Source: Myceligenerans salitolerans
GTDB taxonomy: Bacteria > Actinomycetota > Actinomycetes > Actinomycetales > Cellulomonadaceae
Assembly: GCF_017349295.1 (NCBI RefSeq)
Contig: NZ_JAFMPK010000041.1
Span: 1 to 50,796 of the forward strand
DNA: 50,796 nt
Reading direction: 5' to 3'
This document shows, piece after piece, positions 15,204-22,776 of this stretch. The translations under genes were made by a program, and so were the position numbers. A model generated the notes under the pieces. That model was not told the origin of the DNA. It saw nothing but the letters and a program-made list of their open reading frames with translations, and ran no database searches. How positions within the stretch are numbered: the first letter of the stretch is position 1; every line of letters begins with the position of its first letter.

Positions 15204-15449
15204 ATGAGCACGCCGACCGACATCCGCACTGCGCGGAACCGCCGGACCGACGACACGACGAACGGAGCCGCCATGCCCGACGAGTACCTGACCACCGAGG
15301 AAGTCGCCACGTGGCTCAAGGTCGCCGCCTCCACCGTCTGCCGCTGGCGCCTGGCCAAGAAGGGACCCCGCGTGACCTGGCTGTCCCCCACCCTCCCGCG
15401 CTACCGCCGCTCCGACCTGCTCGCCTGGCTGGACGAGGTGGCCGCCTGA
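15204..15449 (+). CDS. xis: Excisionase (Xis), HTH_17 type
   Basis: 81 residues from the ATG at 15204, which has AAGGAG 11-12 nt upstream; an internal ATG at 15273 with GGAG would give 58 residues. The HTH core reads YLTTEEVATWLKVAASTVCR, then a wing and a SDLLAWL helix. In AICEs Xis directs the integrase to excise the element. The stop overlaps the int start (TGATG), so the two are made together. Activation is probably through the iteron-rich leader. Confidence 0.85.
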   Translation: MSTPTDIRTARNRRTDDTTNGAAMPDEYLTTEEVATWLKVAASTVCRWRLAKKGPRVTWLSPTLPRYRRSDLLAWLDEVAA

Positions 15450-16528
15450 TGAGCGTCATCAAGCACGGCAAGCGCTGGCGCGCCAAGCTCAAGGACGGGC
15501 GGATCGACGTCGCGTCCAAGGTCTTCGACACCAAGACCGAGGCCAAGGACTGGCTTCGCCGGGAACAGGCCGCCCTCGCGGGCGGCCTGGACCCCCGGGC
15601 GGGCAAGGAGCGCGTCCGCGTCGCCCTCGACCGCTGGCTGACGATCCGCAAGACCACCGTCGCGGACAAGACCTACACCGCTGACGCCGACCTCGCTCGC
15701 CTGATGCCTCCCAGCATGCAGAACGTCCACCTGTCGTCAATCTCGGATCGCGAGGTCGCGCGCTCGTTCGAGACGCTGCTACGCAAGGGGCTGGCCGAGT
15801 CCTCCGTGGTGCGCTACCGGGCAAGCCTGTCGGTGTTCTTCTCGTGGTGCGTGCGCGAGAAACTGATCGCGTCCAACCCAGTCACGGGCGTCAAAGTGCC
15901 CAAGGGCTCCGACGAGGTAGACGAGATGGACCCGTTCACTGAGACCGCCCTGGAGGCCGCTTATCTCATGTGGAAGATGAAAGATGAGCACCTGGCGAAC
16001 ATCCTGCTCGTCATGGGCTGGACGGGGCTCCGCTGGGGCGAGGTCCGCGCGATGCAGGTCGCGAACTTCATGGAGGTACCCACCCCGGGCCTGATGGTCC
16101 GCCGCAACCAGCCCGAGGGCGTCAAGGTGAAGGCGACCAAGGGCCGATCCATGCGGCGCGTCCCACTGGCCGATCGAGTCCTGCCGATCGTGCGTGAGTT
16201 CACGCACGGCAAGGCCGCGAGTGACCTGCTGTTCACCACGGCGGGCGGCTCACAGGTCTGGCGCTCCACCTCGCTCCGGTGGCTCGACTGGGCCAAGACC
16301 GGCCAGGGCCGACGCCTGCACGACCTCCGCCACACCGCCGCATGCCTCTGGCTAGCTCGCGGCGTGGACCCGGGAACCGTCCAGGCATGGTGCGGCCACG
16401 AGTCCATCGCGACCACGAACCGGTACCTACATTTCCTCGGCACCGGCGCCCACCGCGCCGGGCTCGACCGCCTCAACAGCGACCCGGGGGGCACCGGGGG
16501 GGCACAAACCACGGGCACCGACTCCTGA
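15449..16528 (+). CDS. int: Tyrosine-recombinase integrase of the AICE
   Basis: A 359-residue protein. It has an N-terminal arm-binding domain (SVIKHGKRWRAKLKDGR), a SAM-like core-binding domain (about 55-150), and a catalytic domain with Arg195 (GLRWGE), His291-x-x-Arg294 (HDLRHTA), His317 (CGHESIATTNRY) and nucleophile Tyr326. All catalytic residues are present. It would catalyse recombination between the 47-bp repeats. The end of the gene encodes a Gly/Thr-rich tail whose DNA contains the right-hand G6CAC repeat. It ends 61 bp before the tRNA-Ala gene, the usual place for an AICE integrase. Confidence 0.95.
   Translation: MSVIKHGKRWRAKLKDGRIDVASKVFDTKTEAKDWLRREQAALAGGLDPRAGKERVRVALDRWLTIRKTTVADKTYTADADLARLMPPSMQNVHLSSISDREVARSFETLLRKGLAESSVVRYRASLSVFFSWCVREKLIASNPVTGVKVPKGSDEVDEMDPFTETALEAAYLMWKMKDEHLANILLVMGWTGLRWGEVRAMQVANFMEVPTPGLMVRRNQPEGVKVKATKGRSMRRVPLADRVLPIVREFTHGKAASDLLFTTAGGSQVWRSTSLRWLDWAKTGQGRRLHDLRHTAACLWLARGVDPGTVQAWCGHESIATTNRYLHFLGTGAHRAGLDRLNSDPGGTGGAQTTGTDS
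16486..16505 (+). repeat. Right copy of paired G6CAC repeat (candidate integrase arm site)
   Basis: Two GGGGGGCAC units in tandem, inside the 3' end of int and 80 bp from the right attachment repeat. They are in the same orientation and match 2520-2539 with one substitution. Confidence 0.55.
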
Positions 16529-16535
16529 ACAAGCG

Positions 16536-16582
16536 AAAACCCCCTCTGACGCGAGCCATTCGGCCTGGTCAGAGGGGGTTTT
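16536..16582. terminator. Intrinsic terminator shared by int and tRNA-Ala
   Basis: AAAACCCCCTCTGAC (16536-16550) pairs with GTCAGAGGGGGTTTT (16568-16582), a 15-bp stem with a 17-nt loop and T-tracts readable on both strands. It ends int from the left and the minus-strand tRNA-Ala from the right. The insertion thus supplies a replacement for the tRNA's displaced terminator at 2356-2387. Confidence 0.88.
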
Positions 16583-16585
16583 TCT

Positions 16586-16632
16586 CGGGTGGAGCTAGGG
16601 GGATTCGAACCCCCGACCTTCTCATTGCGAAC
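16586..16632. repeat. Attachment-site repeat within tRNA-Ala (proximal att)
   Basis: Identical to 2391-2437 over 47 bp. It covers the 3' half of the intact tRNA gene from the anticodon loop to a few bases past its end, so the tRNA is restored on integration. Confidence 0.9.
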
Positions 16633-16662
16633 GAGACGCGCTACCAACTGCGCCATAGCCCC
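16590..16662 (-). tRNA. tRNA-Ala, anticodon CGC
   Basis: A 73-nt cloverleaf. The acceptor stem GGGGCTA/TAGCTCC has the G3-U70 pair that identifies tRNA-Ala; the D arm is GCGC...GCGC; the anticodon loop TTCGCAA gives CGC (reads GCG); the T arm is GGGGG TTCGAAT CCCCC; the discriminator is A. No CCA is encoded. It is the integration target of the element. Confidence 0.95.
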
Positions 16663-16834
16663 GAGTGCTGGAACAGATTAGCACTGCACCGTGCCCCGTC
16701 CGCAAATCAAAGCGGGTGGTACGCGCCACACAAGGCCAGGCCACGGGCCGTTCGGCCGTCTGTCCCGCGGCCGAACGGCCCGCCGCGCGGCGGCCCGGGG
16801 ATCCGTCACACGGCGGGCCCGAACAGCCCGGCGA

Positions 16835-18100
16835 TCATCCCGCCGCGCGGCGGCGCGCCAGGATCTGATCGAGCGGCTGCGCGAGCGTCTCGTCCCGCAC
16901 CCGCGGGGTGGGCCGCATCAGCTCTTCCTCGTCGGGGTGCATCGCCGCGCCGGACGACGGTGCGGGCGCACGCTCCGTTCCCGACTCGTCGGCCGTGTCA
17001 CCGTCGGCGCGAACCCGCTCGGCAGGCCACTCACCTGCCGGTTTGCCGCCTCCGGCCGTCTCGCCGGCGGGCCGTTCCTCGGGAGCCGCAGGCTTCCCGG
17101 CCGACGCCCGCATCGCGGCCGCCAGCCGGGCCGAGGAGTCGTCGGCCCTCCCCTGACGGGAGTCGCCGGCCCGGTTCGCACCGGCCCGCGCAACGCCGTC
17201 CTGGGACGCGTCGTCGGTGCCGGTGCCCTCCGCCGCTCGCGGTGCAGCAAGCCGGGCCGTCGGTCGCGGCGCTGCCGGCTTGGTCACGTAGGTGGGCAGC
17301 GGTACCGGGACGGGATCCCAGGCACCGCCGCCAACACCCTCGCTCTCCTCGCCCTCGGCATCGCCGTCCGGGGCCTCCGCGGCAGGCGCCCCGCTCTCGT
17401 CCACGATCCTCGCGCGTTCCGGTTCGGGCACGGTGAGCAGTTCGTCGAGTACGCCGCCCTTCTTCGTGGTGCGCACCACCTCGTCGGTGGCCTCGACCCG
17501 AAGGCGGTTGCGCGGCGCGTACGGCCCGCCGTTCGCCAGCGCCCGCGCCTGGGTGGCCCGCTGCCGGGCGGCCCGCCGCGCAGCGTCGATCGCGTCCTCC
17601 GTGCGACGCGCGCGCACGGCCGCCCGCCGGCCGAGTGCCAGCGCGCCGAGCAGCAGGGCGGTCGGGGCCGCACCGACGCCCCAGTGGAGCGGCACCGCCA
17701 CGACACAGGCCCAGGCGGCGAGAGACGCCAGGAGCAGGGACAAGGTCAGCACGAAGCGTCGTCGGGCACGAACGGCCCGGCGGGCACGCTGCTCGGCCAG
17801 GGCTCGGCGCTGCGCCGGGGTCTCGACCTCGTCCGGGTTGCGCACGAGCGGAGCCGGGCGCGCACCGGTCAGGCGCGAACCACCAGTCCCGGTCGTCATG
17901 GCTCCTCCTCGACTTGGTCCGGTCTGCCCGGTGCGGAAAACGGTGCTGCCGCTCACGGCGACGACACGCAGTCCGCCGGAGAACCGGTCGCCGACCCGTG
18001 CCTCCGCGAGCTGTGCACGGTGCCGGATCAGGTGCGGCGCCCAGTACCCCAGCCACAGGACGAACAGTGCCACGACTGTCACCCCTGCGGCCGATTCCAC
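16835..18100 (-). CDS. Conserved actinobacterial membrane protein of unknown function
   Basis: A 421-residue protein. The GTG start at 18100 is supported by TAACGT 6 nt upstream, the pattern of a leaderless transcript. It has one N-terminal hydrophobic segment (GVTVVALFVLWLGYWAPHLI, about 6-25) and two adjacent ones near 117-158 (FVLTLSLLLASLAAWACVV and a second Leu-rich one), separated by a basic Arg-rich stretch (RRALAEQRARRAVRARRR). The C-terminal 230 residues are low-complexity, Ala/Pro/Glu-rich and likely disordered. Similar proteins are common in actinobacteria without known function. Confidence 0.75.
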   Translation of the reverse strand: MESAAGVTVVALFVLWLGYWAPHLIRHRAQLAEARVGDRFSGGLRVVAVSGSTVFRTGQTGPSRGGAMTTGTGGSRLTGARPAPLVRNPDEVETPAQRRALAEQRARRAVRARRRFVLTLSLLLASLAAWACVVAVPLHWGVGAAPTALLLGALALGRRAAVRARRTEDAIDAARRAARQRATQARALANGGPYAPRNRLRVEATDEVVRTTKKGGVLDELLTVPEPERARIVDESGAPAAEAPDGDAEGEESEGVGGGAWDPVPVPLPTYVTKPAAPRPTARLAAPRAAEGTGTDDASQDGVARAGANRAGDSRQGRADDSSARLAAAMRASAGKPAAPEERPAGETAGGGKPAGEWPAERVRADGDTADESGTERAPAPSSGAAMHPDEEELMRPTPRVRDETLAQPLDQILARRRAAG

Positions 18101-18313
18101 GACACGACGTTAGGGGGTTGTCAAGGCACGTCGCCCGGCGACACGCCCGGGCAACGGGTAGTGCCCGATATGCCCTACGGATCGGTCATGATGCGTGCGG
18201 CTCTCCACCATGTCCGACGACGACGCCGCGGGGCGAGCCAATTTCGCACTCCGTCCGGCCGCCGCACCGCCGGGCCACCCCGCGGCGACACGCCTTCTCA
18301 CAGCCTCCGGCGA

Positions 18314-20605
18314 TCACGCCGCCAGGAGTTCGGCCGGCGGGATGGGGAAGTTCGACCGGAACATGTTCGTCGGGTCGTGGTCGGCCTTGATCTCGCGCAG
18401 GCGGGAGAGCGTCGGCTCCGGGAACGCCTCGAGCAGACGCTCCGGCCGGGTGTCGGTGTCGAACGACAGGTACGAGCCGTCCTGGACCGGGGCGATCTCG
18501 GCGTCCCAGACCTCGTTGATCCGCTGCTGGGTGGACGACATGCCCGCGACCACGAAGTTCTGGTGCCGGTGGGCGTAGGCCGTGGCACCGGGATCGACGT
18601 CGTGCGCCGCGCCGCCGGTCGCGCGCAGCTGCGTGAAGTAGGAGGCTCCCGACGCGACGAGACGCTCGACCGCGCGGCCGGCATCCTGGTCGAGGTGCGT
18701 GAGCAGGCCAGACCGGGACGCCGGGCTGCCGCCACCGGAGTGGTGCCGCGACTGCCGCGAGACGACGGCCGAGTAGGGCAGGAGCTGGGCCTGGTGGCCG
18801 AGCAGCGGGCCGGCGTCGGCGAGCGTCTCCAGAGCGGCGATCGCGGCGTCCGGGTCGGCATCCGCCCCCTCGGCCGCGTACATGGTCATGAGCTGCGCGA
18901 CCGGTCCCTGGTCGCGCCGAGCGGGGGCCAGGATCATGAACGACGTCAGCCCGCGCGGCGCCTCCTCCACGGCCGCACCCCACTTCTCGAGCAGCCCGGC
19001 CGTGTCCGTCGCGTCGAGCATCATCTGGGAGAACACGACGTCACCCACCTCCCCGGCCTCGATCTCCAACCAGGTCACCACCCCCATGTTGCCGCCCGCA
19101 CCGCGCAACGCCCAGAAAAGGTCCGGGTTCTCCTCGGCGGAGGTGCGCAGCACCAGGCCCGACGCCGTCACCACCTCTGCGGCCACGACACGGTCGATGG
19201 TGAGCCCTTGCAGCCGGCCCAGGAACCCGATGCCGCCGGTGGTGCCGAGGCCGCCGACACCGACCCCACCGTAGTCGCCGGACGTGATCGCCCAGCGGCG
19301 CGGCGCCAGGGTCTCGGCGACCTCGCCCCAGGTCGCTCCCGCGCCGATCCGGACGCGGCGCGTCGCCTCGTCGACCACCTCGACGGTGCGCAGGGCTCCC
19401 AGGTCCAGGACGATGCCCCCGTCGTTCGTCGACCGGCCGGAGATGCCGTGGCCGGCGGACCGTACGGCGAAGGGCACCTGCTGGCCACGCGACCAGTCGA
19501 GGGCGGAGACGATCTCGCCGGCGTCCCGCGGGCGCAGCACGATTCCGGGCGCACCGGCGCGCAGGTAGTTGTGCCGGACCGACTCGTACTCACGGTCGCC
19601 GGGCTCGACCGCCCGTTCGGCCAGTTCGGTGGGCAGGGAGCCGTAGTCGATCCCGTCGCGGCGTGCTGCCAGCGCCTTCGCGCCGCGGCGTGCCGACGCC
19701 GGCGTCGTGCCGCCGGCTCGCCGGGCGCCGGCGACGGCCTCGCGGACGGCAGGCGCGATCTCACCGCCGAAGGTCTCGATCAGCCGGGGGTCGTCGCCGC
19801 TGAGGATGAACGTCCCGATACCGTCCTCCAGTGCCAACCGGGTGAGTTCCTCCACCCACTGCTCCACCGGGCCCTGGAGGAACCCGGAGCTCGTGGCCTG
19901 GACCGTGCCGCCGAGGTTGAGCAGGCGGCGGATCTCCGCCGGGTCCCGTCCCGCCCCGGTGGCCGCCTCGTCGATGACGGCGTTGCCGCGCGGCAGGTCA
20001 CCGTCCTTGAGGTAGGGCAGCGACGGCAGCCAGCCGTCCGCCTCGCGGCCGATCAGGCGCAGCATGCGCGGCTTGTAGGCGCCGAGCCACACGGGGATGT
20101 CGTGCGCGGGCGCGGGGCCGCGCTTGGCACCCGCGACACGGTAGTGATCGCCCGGCACCCGCAGCGGAGCGCGCTCGTCGGCGTCCCAGATGCCGCGCAT
20201 GATCCGCAGCGCCTCTTCGAGGGCTTCCACCGACTCGCCCGGTGAACGGCGCGGTCCGCCCATCGCCACGATCGGGTCCCAGAACCCGCCGGCCCCCAGC
20301 CCCATCGCGAAGCGGCCGCCGGACAACAGGTCGAGGCTCGCCGCGGAACGGGCCAGCACGGCGGGCGGGCGCAACGGCAGGTTGAGCACGTTGCCCGACA
20401 CCGTGATCCGCTCGGTGGCGGCGGCCACCCAGGTGAGCAGTGTCCAGGTGTCGAGGAAGGCCGGCTGGTACGGGTGGTCCTGGAACGTGGCCAGGTCCAG
20501 CCCGGCCCGTTCGGTGAGCCGCGCGAGCTGGACCGGCACCTGGGGGTCCGCGTTGCTCGGGGTGAGGAAGGTTCCGAACTGCAGCTCGTGTCCGTAGTCC
20601 GTCAT
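18314..20605 (-). CDS. Fused luciferase-like monooxygenase / FAD-linked (berberine-bridge type) oxidoreductase
   Basis: A 763-residue two-domain protein. Residues 1 to about 285 form a luciferase-like (LLM) flavin-dependent oxidoreductase: QLARLTERAGLDLATFQDHP, LDLLSGGRFAMGLGAGGFWD, and DIPVWLGAYKPRMLRLIGRE. Residues about 320-763 form an FAD-binding PCMH/BBE-type oxidase: VPFAVRSAGHGISGRS with the conserved His, GGLGTTGGIGFLGR, and a final DHDPTNMFRSNFPIPP, the BBE C-terminal motif. The usual single proteins are about 300 and 450 residues, so both halves are full length. A divergent MarR gene 129 bp away probably controls it. The substrate is unknown; a detoxifying or aromatic/redox role is only a guess. 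Confidence 0.85.
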   Translation of the reverse strand: MTDYGHELQFGTFLTPSNADPQVPVQLARLTERAGLDLATFQDHPYQPAFLDTWTLLTWVAAATERITVSGNVLNLPLRPPAVLARSAASLDLLSGGRFAMGLGAGGFWDPIVAMGGPRRSPGESVEALEEALRIMRGIWDADERAPLRVPGDHYRVAGAKRGPAPAHDIPVWLGAYKPRMLRLIGREADGWLPSLPYLKDGDLPRGNAVIDEAATGAGRDPAEIRRLLNLGGTVQATSSGFLQGPVEQWVEELTRLALEDGIGTFILSGDDPRLIETFGGEIAPAVREAVAGARRAGGTTPASARRGAKALAARRDGIDYGSLPTELAERAVEPGDREYESVRHNYLRAGAPGIVLRPRDAGEIVSALDWSRGQQVPFAVRSAGHGISGRSTNDGGIVLDLGALRTVEVVDEATRRVRIGAGATWGEVAETLAPRRWAITSGDYGGVGVGGLGTTGGIGFLGRLQGLTIDRVVAAEVVTASGLVLRTSAEENPDLFWALRGAGGNMGVVTWLEIEAGEVGDVVFSQMMLDATDTAGLLEKWGAAVEEAPRGLTSFMILAPARRDQGPVAQLMTMYAAEGADADPDAAIAALETLADAGPLLGHQAQLLPYSAVVSRQSRHHSGGGSPASRSGLLTHLDQDAGRAVERLVASGASYFTQLRATGGAAHDVDPGATAYAHRHQNFVVAGMSSTQQRINEVWDAEIAPVQDGSYLSFDTDTRPERLLEAFPEPTLSRLREIKADHDPTNMFRSNFPIPPAELLAA

Positions 20606-20722
20606 GGTGGTGTGCCCTGCGATTCTCTCGGTGGGTCGTCCGGCCCGGATGCGATCGGACGAAGATCATCTGTGTGACAGACGATATCAGTGACAACTCG
20701 TCTTGGGCGCAACCGATTCCGG

Positions 20723-20728
20723 TAGGAT
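20723..20728 (+). promoter_or_regulatory. -10 box of the MarR gene (leaderless)
   Basis: TAGGAT ends 6 nt before the ATG at 20735, so transcription likely starts at or near the start codon. Upstream, GTGACA occurs at 20677 and again about 15 bp later in the shared divergent promoter region and may belong to the regulator's operator. Confidence 0.55.
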
Positions 20729-20734
20729 GGCCAC

Positions 20735-21286
20735 ATGTCCATGTCCACCCGTGCGGACGCCGTCCGCAAGTCGGCCGCCGACGCTCCCCGGCCCTCCGAG
20801 CCGAGGGTGGCCGTTCCTGGGCTGGGCCTGAGCTGGTCCCTGGTCGCCCTGCTGCGCGAGTGGAGCACCCTCGTCGAGGCCGCGACCGCCGATCTTCCTC
20901 ACGGCATGCGGGGTTACCAGGTGCTTCGCGTCGTCGTGCACGACGCGCCGCCCACCCAGGCGTCGCTCGCCGCGCGCCTGGGGATCGACCGGACGGTCAT
21001 GACCTACCTCATCGACAAGTACGTCGAGTGCGGCTTCGTCGAACGGCAACAGGACCCCGCGGACCGCCGGGCCCGCCGGATCGTGGCCACCACGCGCGGC
21101 CGCGAGATGCTGGCCGACGTCGACGTCCGTGTCGCCGGCGCCGAGGAGGACCTTCTGGCCGGCCTGCCGCCCGAGGACCGGATGCGGTTCCGCGACCTCC
21201 TGGAACGTGCCGCCCAAGGGGCCACCGAGGACGAGGACCCCTGTGGGGTGGTCGCCCGCGCGGTCACGTCCGTCGAAGGGCGCTGA
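20735..21286 (+). CDS. MarR-family transcriptional regulator
   Basis: A 183-residue protein with a Pro/Ala-rich N-terminal extension of about 30 residues. The MarR winged helix has QASLAARLGIDRTVMTYLID as recognition region and VERQQDPADRRARRIVATTR as wing. It is divergent from the LLM-FAD fusion gene, the usual layout for a MarR repressor that senses a small aromatic or oxidising compound and derepresses its neighbour. The start is at an ATG with a leaderless-type -10 box; MSMST offers a second ATG two codons later. Confidence 0.88.
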   Translation: MSMSTRADAVRKSAADAPRPSEPRVAVPGLGLSWSLVALLREWSTLVEAATADLPHGMRGYQVLRVVVHDAPPTQASLAARLGIDRTVMTYLIDKYVECGFVERQQDPADRRARRIVATTRGREMLADVDVRVAGAEEDLLAGLPPEDRMRFRDLLERAAQGATEDEDPCGVVARAVTSVEGR

Positions 21287-21333
21287 CGCCGCCCTGCGGC
21301 GCCGTCTCCCGCCCTGCGCCGCCGTCTCCCGCC

Positions 21334-21990
21334 CTACCTCTGGCGGGTCTGCTGCCAGCGGGCGAGCAGCCCGCCCGGCATCTCCTCCGCGGTCAGGGCG
21401 AACGTGCGGTGGTCACGCCAGTCGCCCTGGATGTGCAGGAAGCGCTCGCGTACCCCCTCGTCACGGAATCCGAGCTTCTCCACCACCCGAAGGCTCGGCT
21501 TGTTCTCGGGCCGGATGTTGATCTCGATGCGGTGCAGCCCCAGCACGAACCAGCAGTAGTCCGTCGCCATCGCGACGCCCGTCGGCGTCACGCCGCGCCC
21601 GGCGACGTGCTCGGACACCCAGTAGCCGATGCTCGCGGAACACAACGACCCGTAGGTGATCGACGCCACGGTGAGCTGACCGACCAGCTCACCGTCCAGT
21701 TCCACGCCGAACGGGAGCAGGCTGCCCGACCGCGCCTGGTTGGACAGCGTGCGCACGTACTCGTGGAACGACGCCACCGCCATCCGGTTCTCGCCGGTCA
21801 CAGGCGACGTCGCCTCCCACCGCTCGAGCCACGCGGCGTTGTCGGCACGCAGCTGCGACCACGCCTTGCCGTCACGTCGCCGCAGGGGGCGCAGCACGAC
21901 CACACCGCCCGGGGTGTCCTCCCGCAGTGTCACCGGCCATGGCTTGGACACGGTCCATCCCTTCACGACGAGCCCCGTCGACTCCGACAT
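21334..21990 (-). CDS. GNAT acetyltransferase, RimJ/RimL type
   Basis: A 218-residue protein starting at the ATG at 21990 with AAGGA just upstream. The GNAT core has IGYWVSEHVAGRGVTPTGVA (acetyl-CoA binding loop), LGLHRIEINIRPENKPSLRV, and EKLGFRDEGVRERFLHI. These are features of the RimJ/RimL class that acetylates protein N-termini. An N-terminal LRPLRRRDG segment is also typical. It lies between the MarR gene and the divergent cyclo-ligase gene, a neighbourhood often seen in actinobacteria. Confidence 0.85.
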   Translation of the reverse strand: MSESTGLVVKGWTVSKPWPVTLREDTPGGVVVLRPLRRRDGKAWSQLRADNAAWLERWEATSPVTGENRMAVASFHEYVRTLSNQARSGSLLPFGVELDGELVGQLTVASITYGSLCSASIGYWVSEHVAGRGVTPTGVAMATDYCWFVLGLHRIEINIRPENKPSLRVVEKLGFRDEGVRERFLHIQGDWRDHRTFALTAEEMPGGLLARWQQTRQR

Positions 21991-22128
21991 TCGTTCCTTG
22001 CACCCCCAGATACGCCCGCCAACCGGGCGCCGCCGTGCCTGCCTGCAGAGGTCTATCACGACCGGCGGCCGCTGACCTGCCGAAGCCCACTTCACGGGGG
22101 CATCCGCGAATCCTGGAACAATAGCGCC

Positions 22129-22776
22129 ATGAAGGGCGCCCAGATTCCGACATCACAGCCTTACCCGGTCCAGGCCGGGATGGAACCAGAGGACGCCAAG
22201 GAGGTGCTGCGGCGCGCGATCCGCAAGCAGCGCAACGAGCGAAGCCCGAAACAGCGCGCGCTGGCCGAGTCGGCGATCGCCGATGTCGTCTCGTCGATCC
22301 CGGAGGTCCGCGACGCCGCCGTCGTCGGCATGTACGCCGCGCGTGCCGCGGAGCCTGCCACGGGCACGCTGATGGAACTCCTGGCGAGCCGCGGGGCGCG
22401 TGTCCTGCTTCCCGTGCTCGGGACCGGGCTGGCGCGTGACTGGGCGGACTACGCCGGGCCCGACGACCTTCTCGAACGCGCGCCCGGCCGGCCGCCGGAG
22501 CCCGGCGGTCAGACCCTGGGTCAGGACGCCCTCAAGCTCGCCGACGTCGTGGTCGCGCCCGCCCTCGCCGTCGACACCCGCGGTGTCCGGCTCGGGCAGG
22601 GCGGTGGCTGGTACGACCGCGTGCTCACGCACGCCCGCCCGGACGCGAAGGTGGTGGCGATCGTGTTCCCGGAAGAGGTGTACGACGCCGCGGAGCGCCC
22701 GCTGCCCTTCGAGAAGCACGACCGCCCGGTCCACGCCGTGGCGACCACCGCGGACTGGCGCTGGCTCACGGCCTGA
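22129..22776 (+). CDS. 5-formyltetrahydrofolate cyclo-ligase
   Basis: A 215-residue protein. It converts 5-formyl-THF to 5,10-methenyl-THF using ATP, in the cytoplasm. The ATP/folate signature VRLGQGGGWYDRVL lies near 160-173, and the N-terminal KEVLRRAIRKQRNERSP fits the family's basic helix. The length is normal. The start at 22129 is chosen over the ATG at 22180 because AACAAT stands 6 nt before it; the later ATG remains possible. The 3' end overlaps the convergent acylase gene by 11 bp. Confidence 0.9.
   Translation: MKGAQIPTSQPYPVQAGMEPEDAKEVLRRAIRKQRNERSPKQRALAESAIADVVSSIPEVRDAAVVGMYAARAAEPATGTLMELLASRGARVLLPVLGTGLARDWADYAGPDDLLERAPGRPPEPGGQTLGQDALKLADVVVAPALAVDTRGVRLGQGGGWYDRVLTHARPDAKVVAIVFPEEVYDAAERPLPFEKHDRPVHAVATTADWRWLTA

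Larger units (their letters stand above)
2391..16632. mobile_element. Actinomycete integrative and conjugative element (AICE) in tRNA-Ala(CGC)
   Basis: The element is bounded by a 47-bp direct repeat, so the excised circle would be about 14.2 kb. Int and Xis lie next to the intact tRNA. It carries a GntR-type regulator, Nudix genes, an FtsK-like DNA translocase, a DUF2637 Spd protein, a Prim-Pol replication protein and DUF3631 ATPases. That is the single-translocase, double-stranded-DNA transfer plan of pSAM2-like AICEs; there is no relaxase or type IV secretion gene. All core genes look intact. Cargo at 2.6-5.1 kb has clearly lower G+C (53-57 % in sampled lines). Confidence 0.9.

Noticed and set aside
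15961-16656. Minus-strand frame starting MAQLVARLVRNEKVGGSNPP at the tRNA-Ala
   Set aside because: This is the usual translation of a tRNA gene in a wrong frame, followed by antisense of int. Similar frames occur at the tRNA-Arg (about 32800-33058) and at the att fragment (2203-2439).
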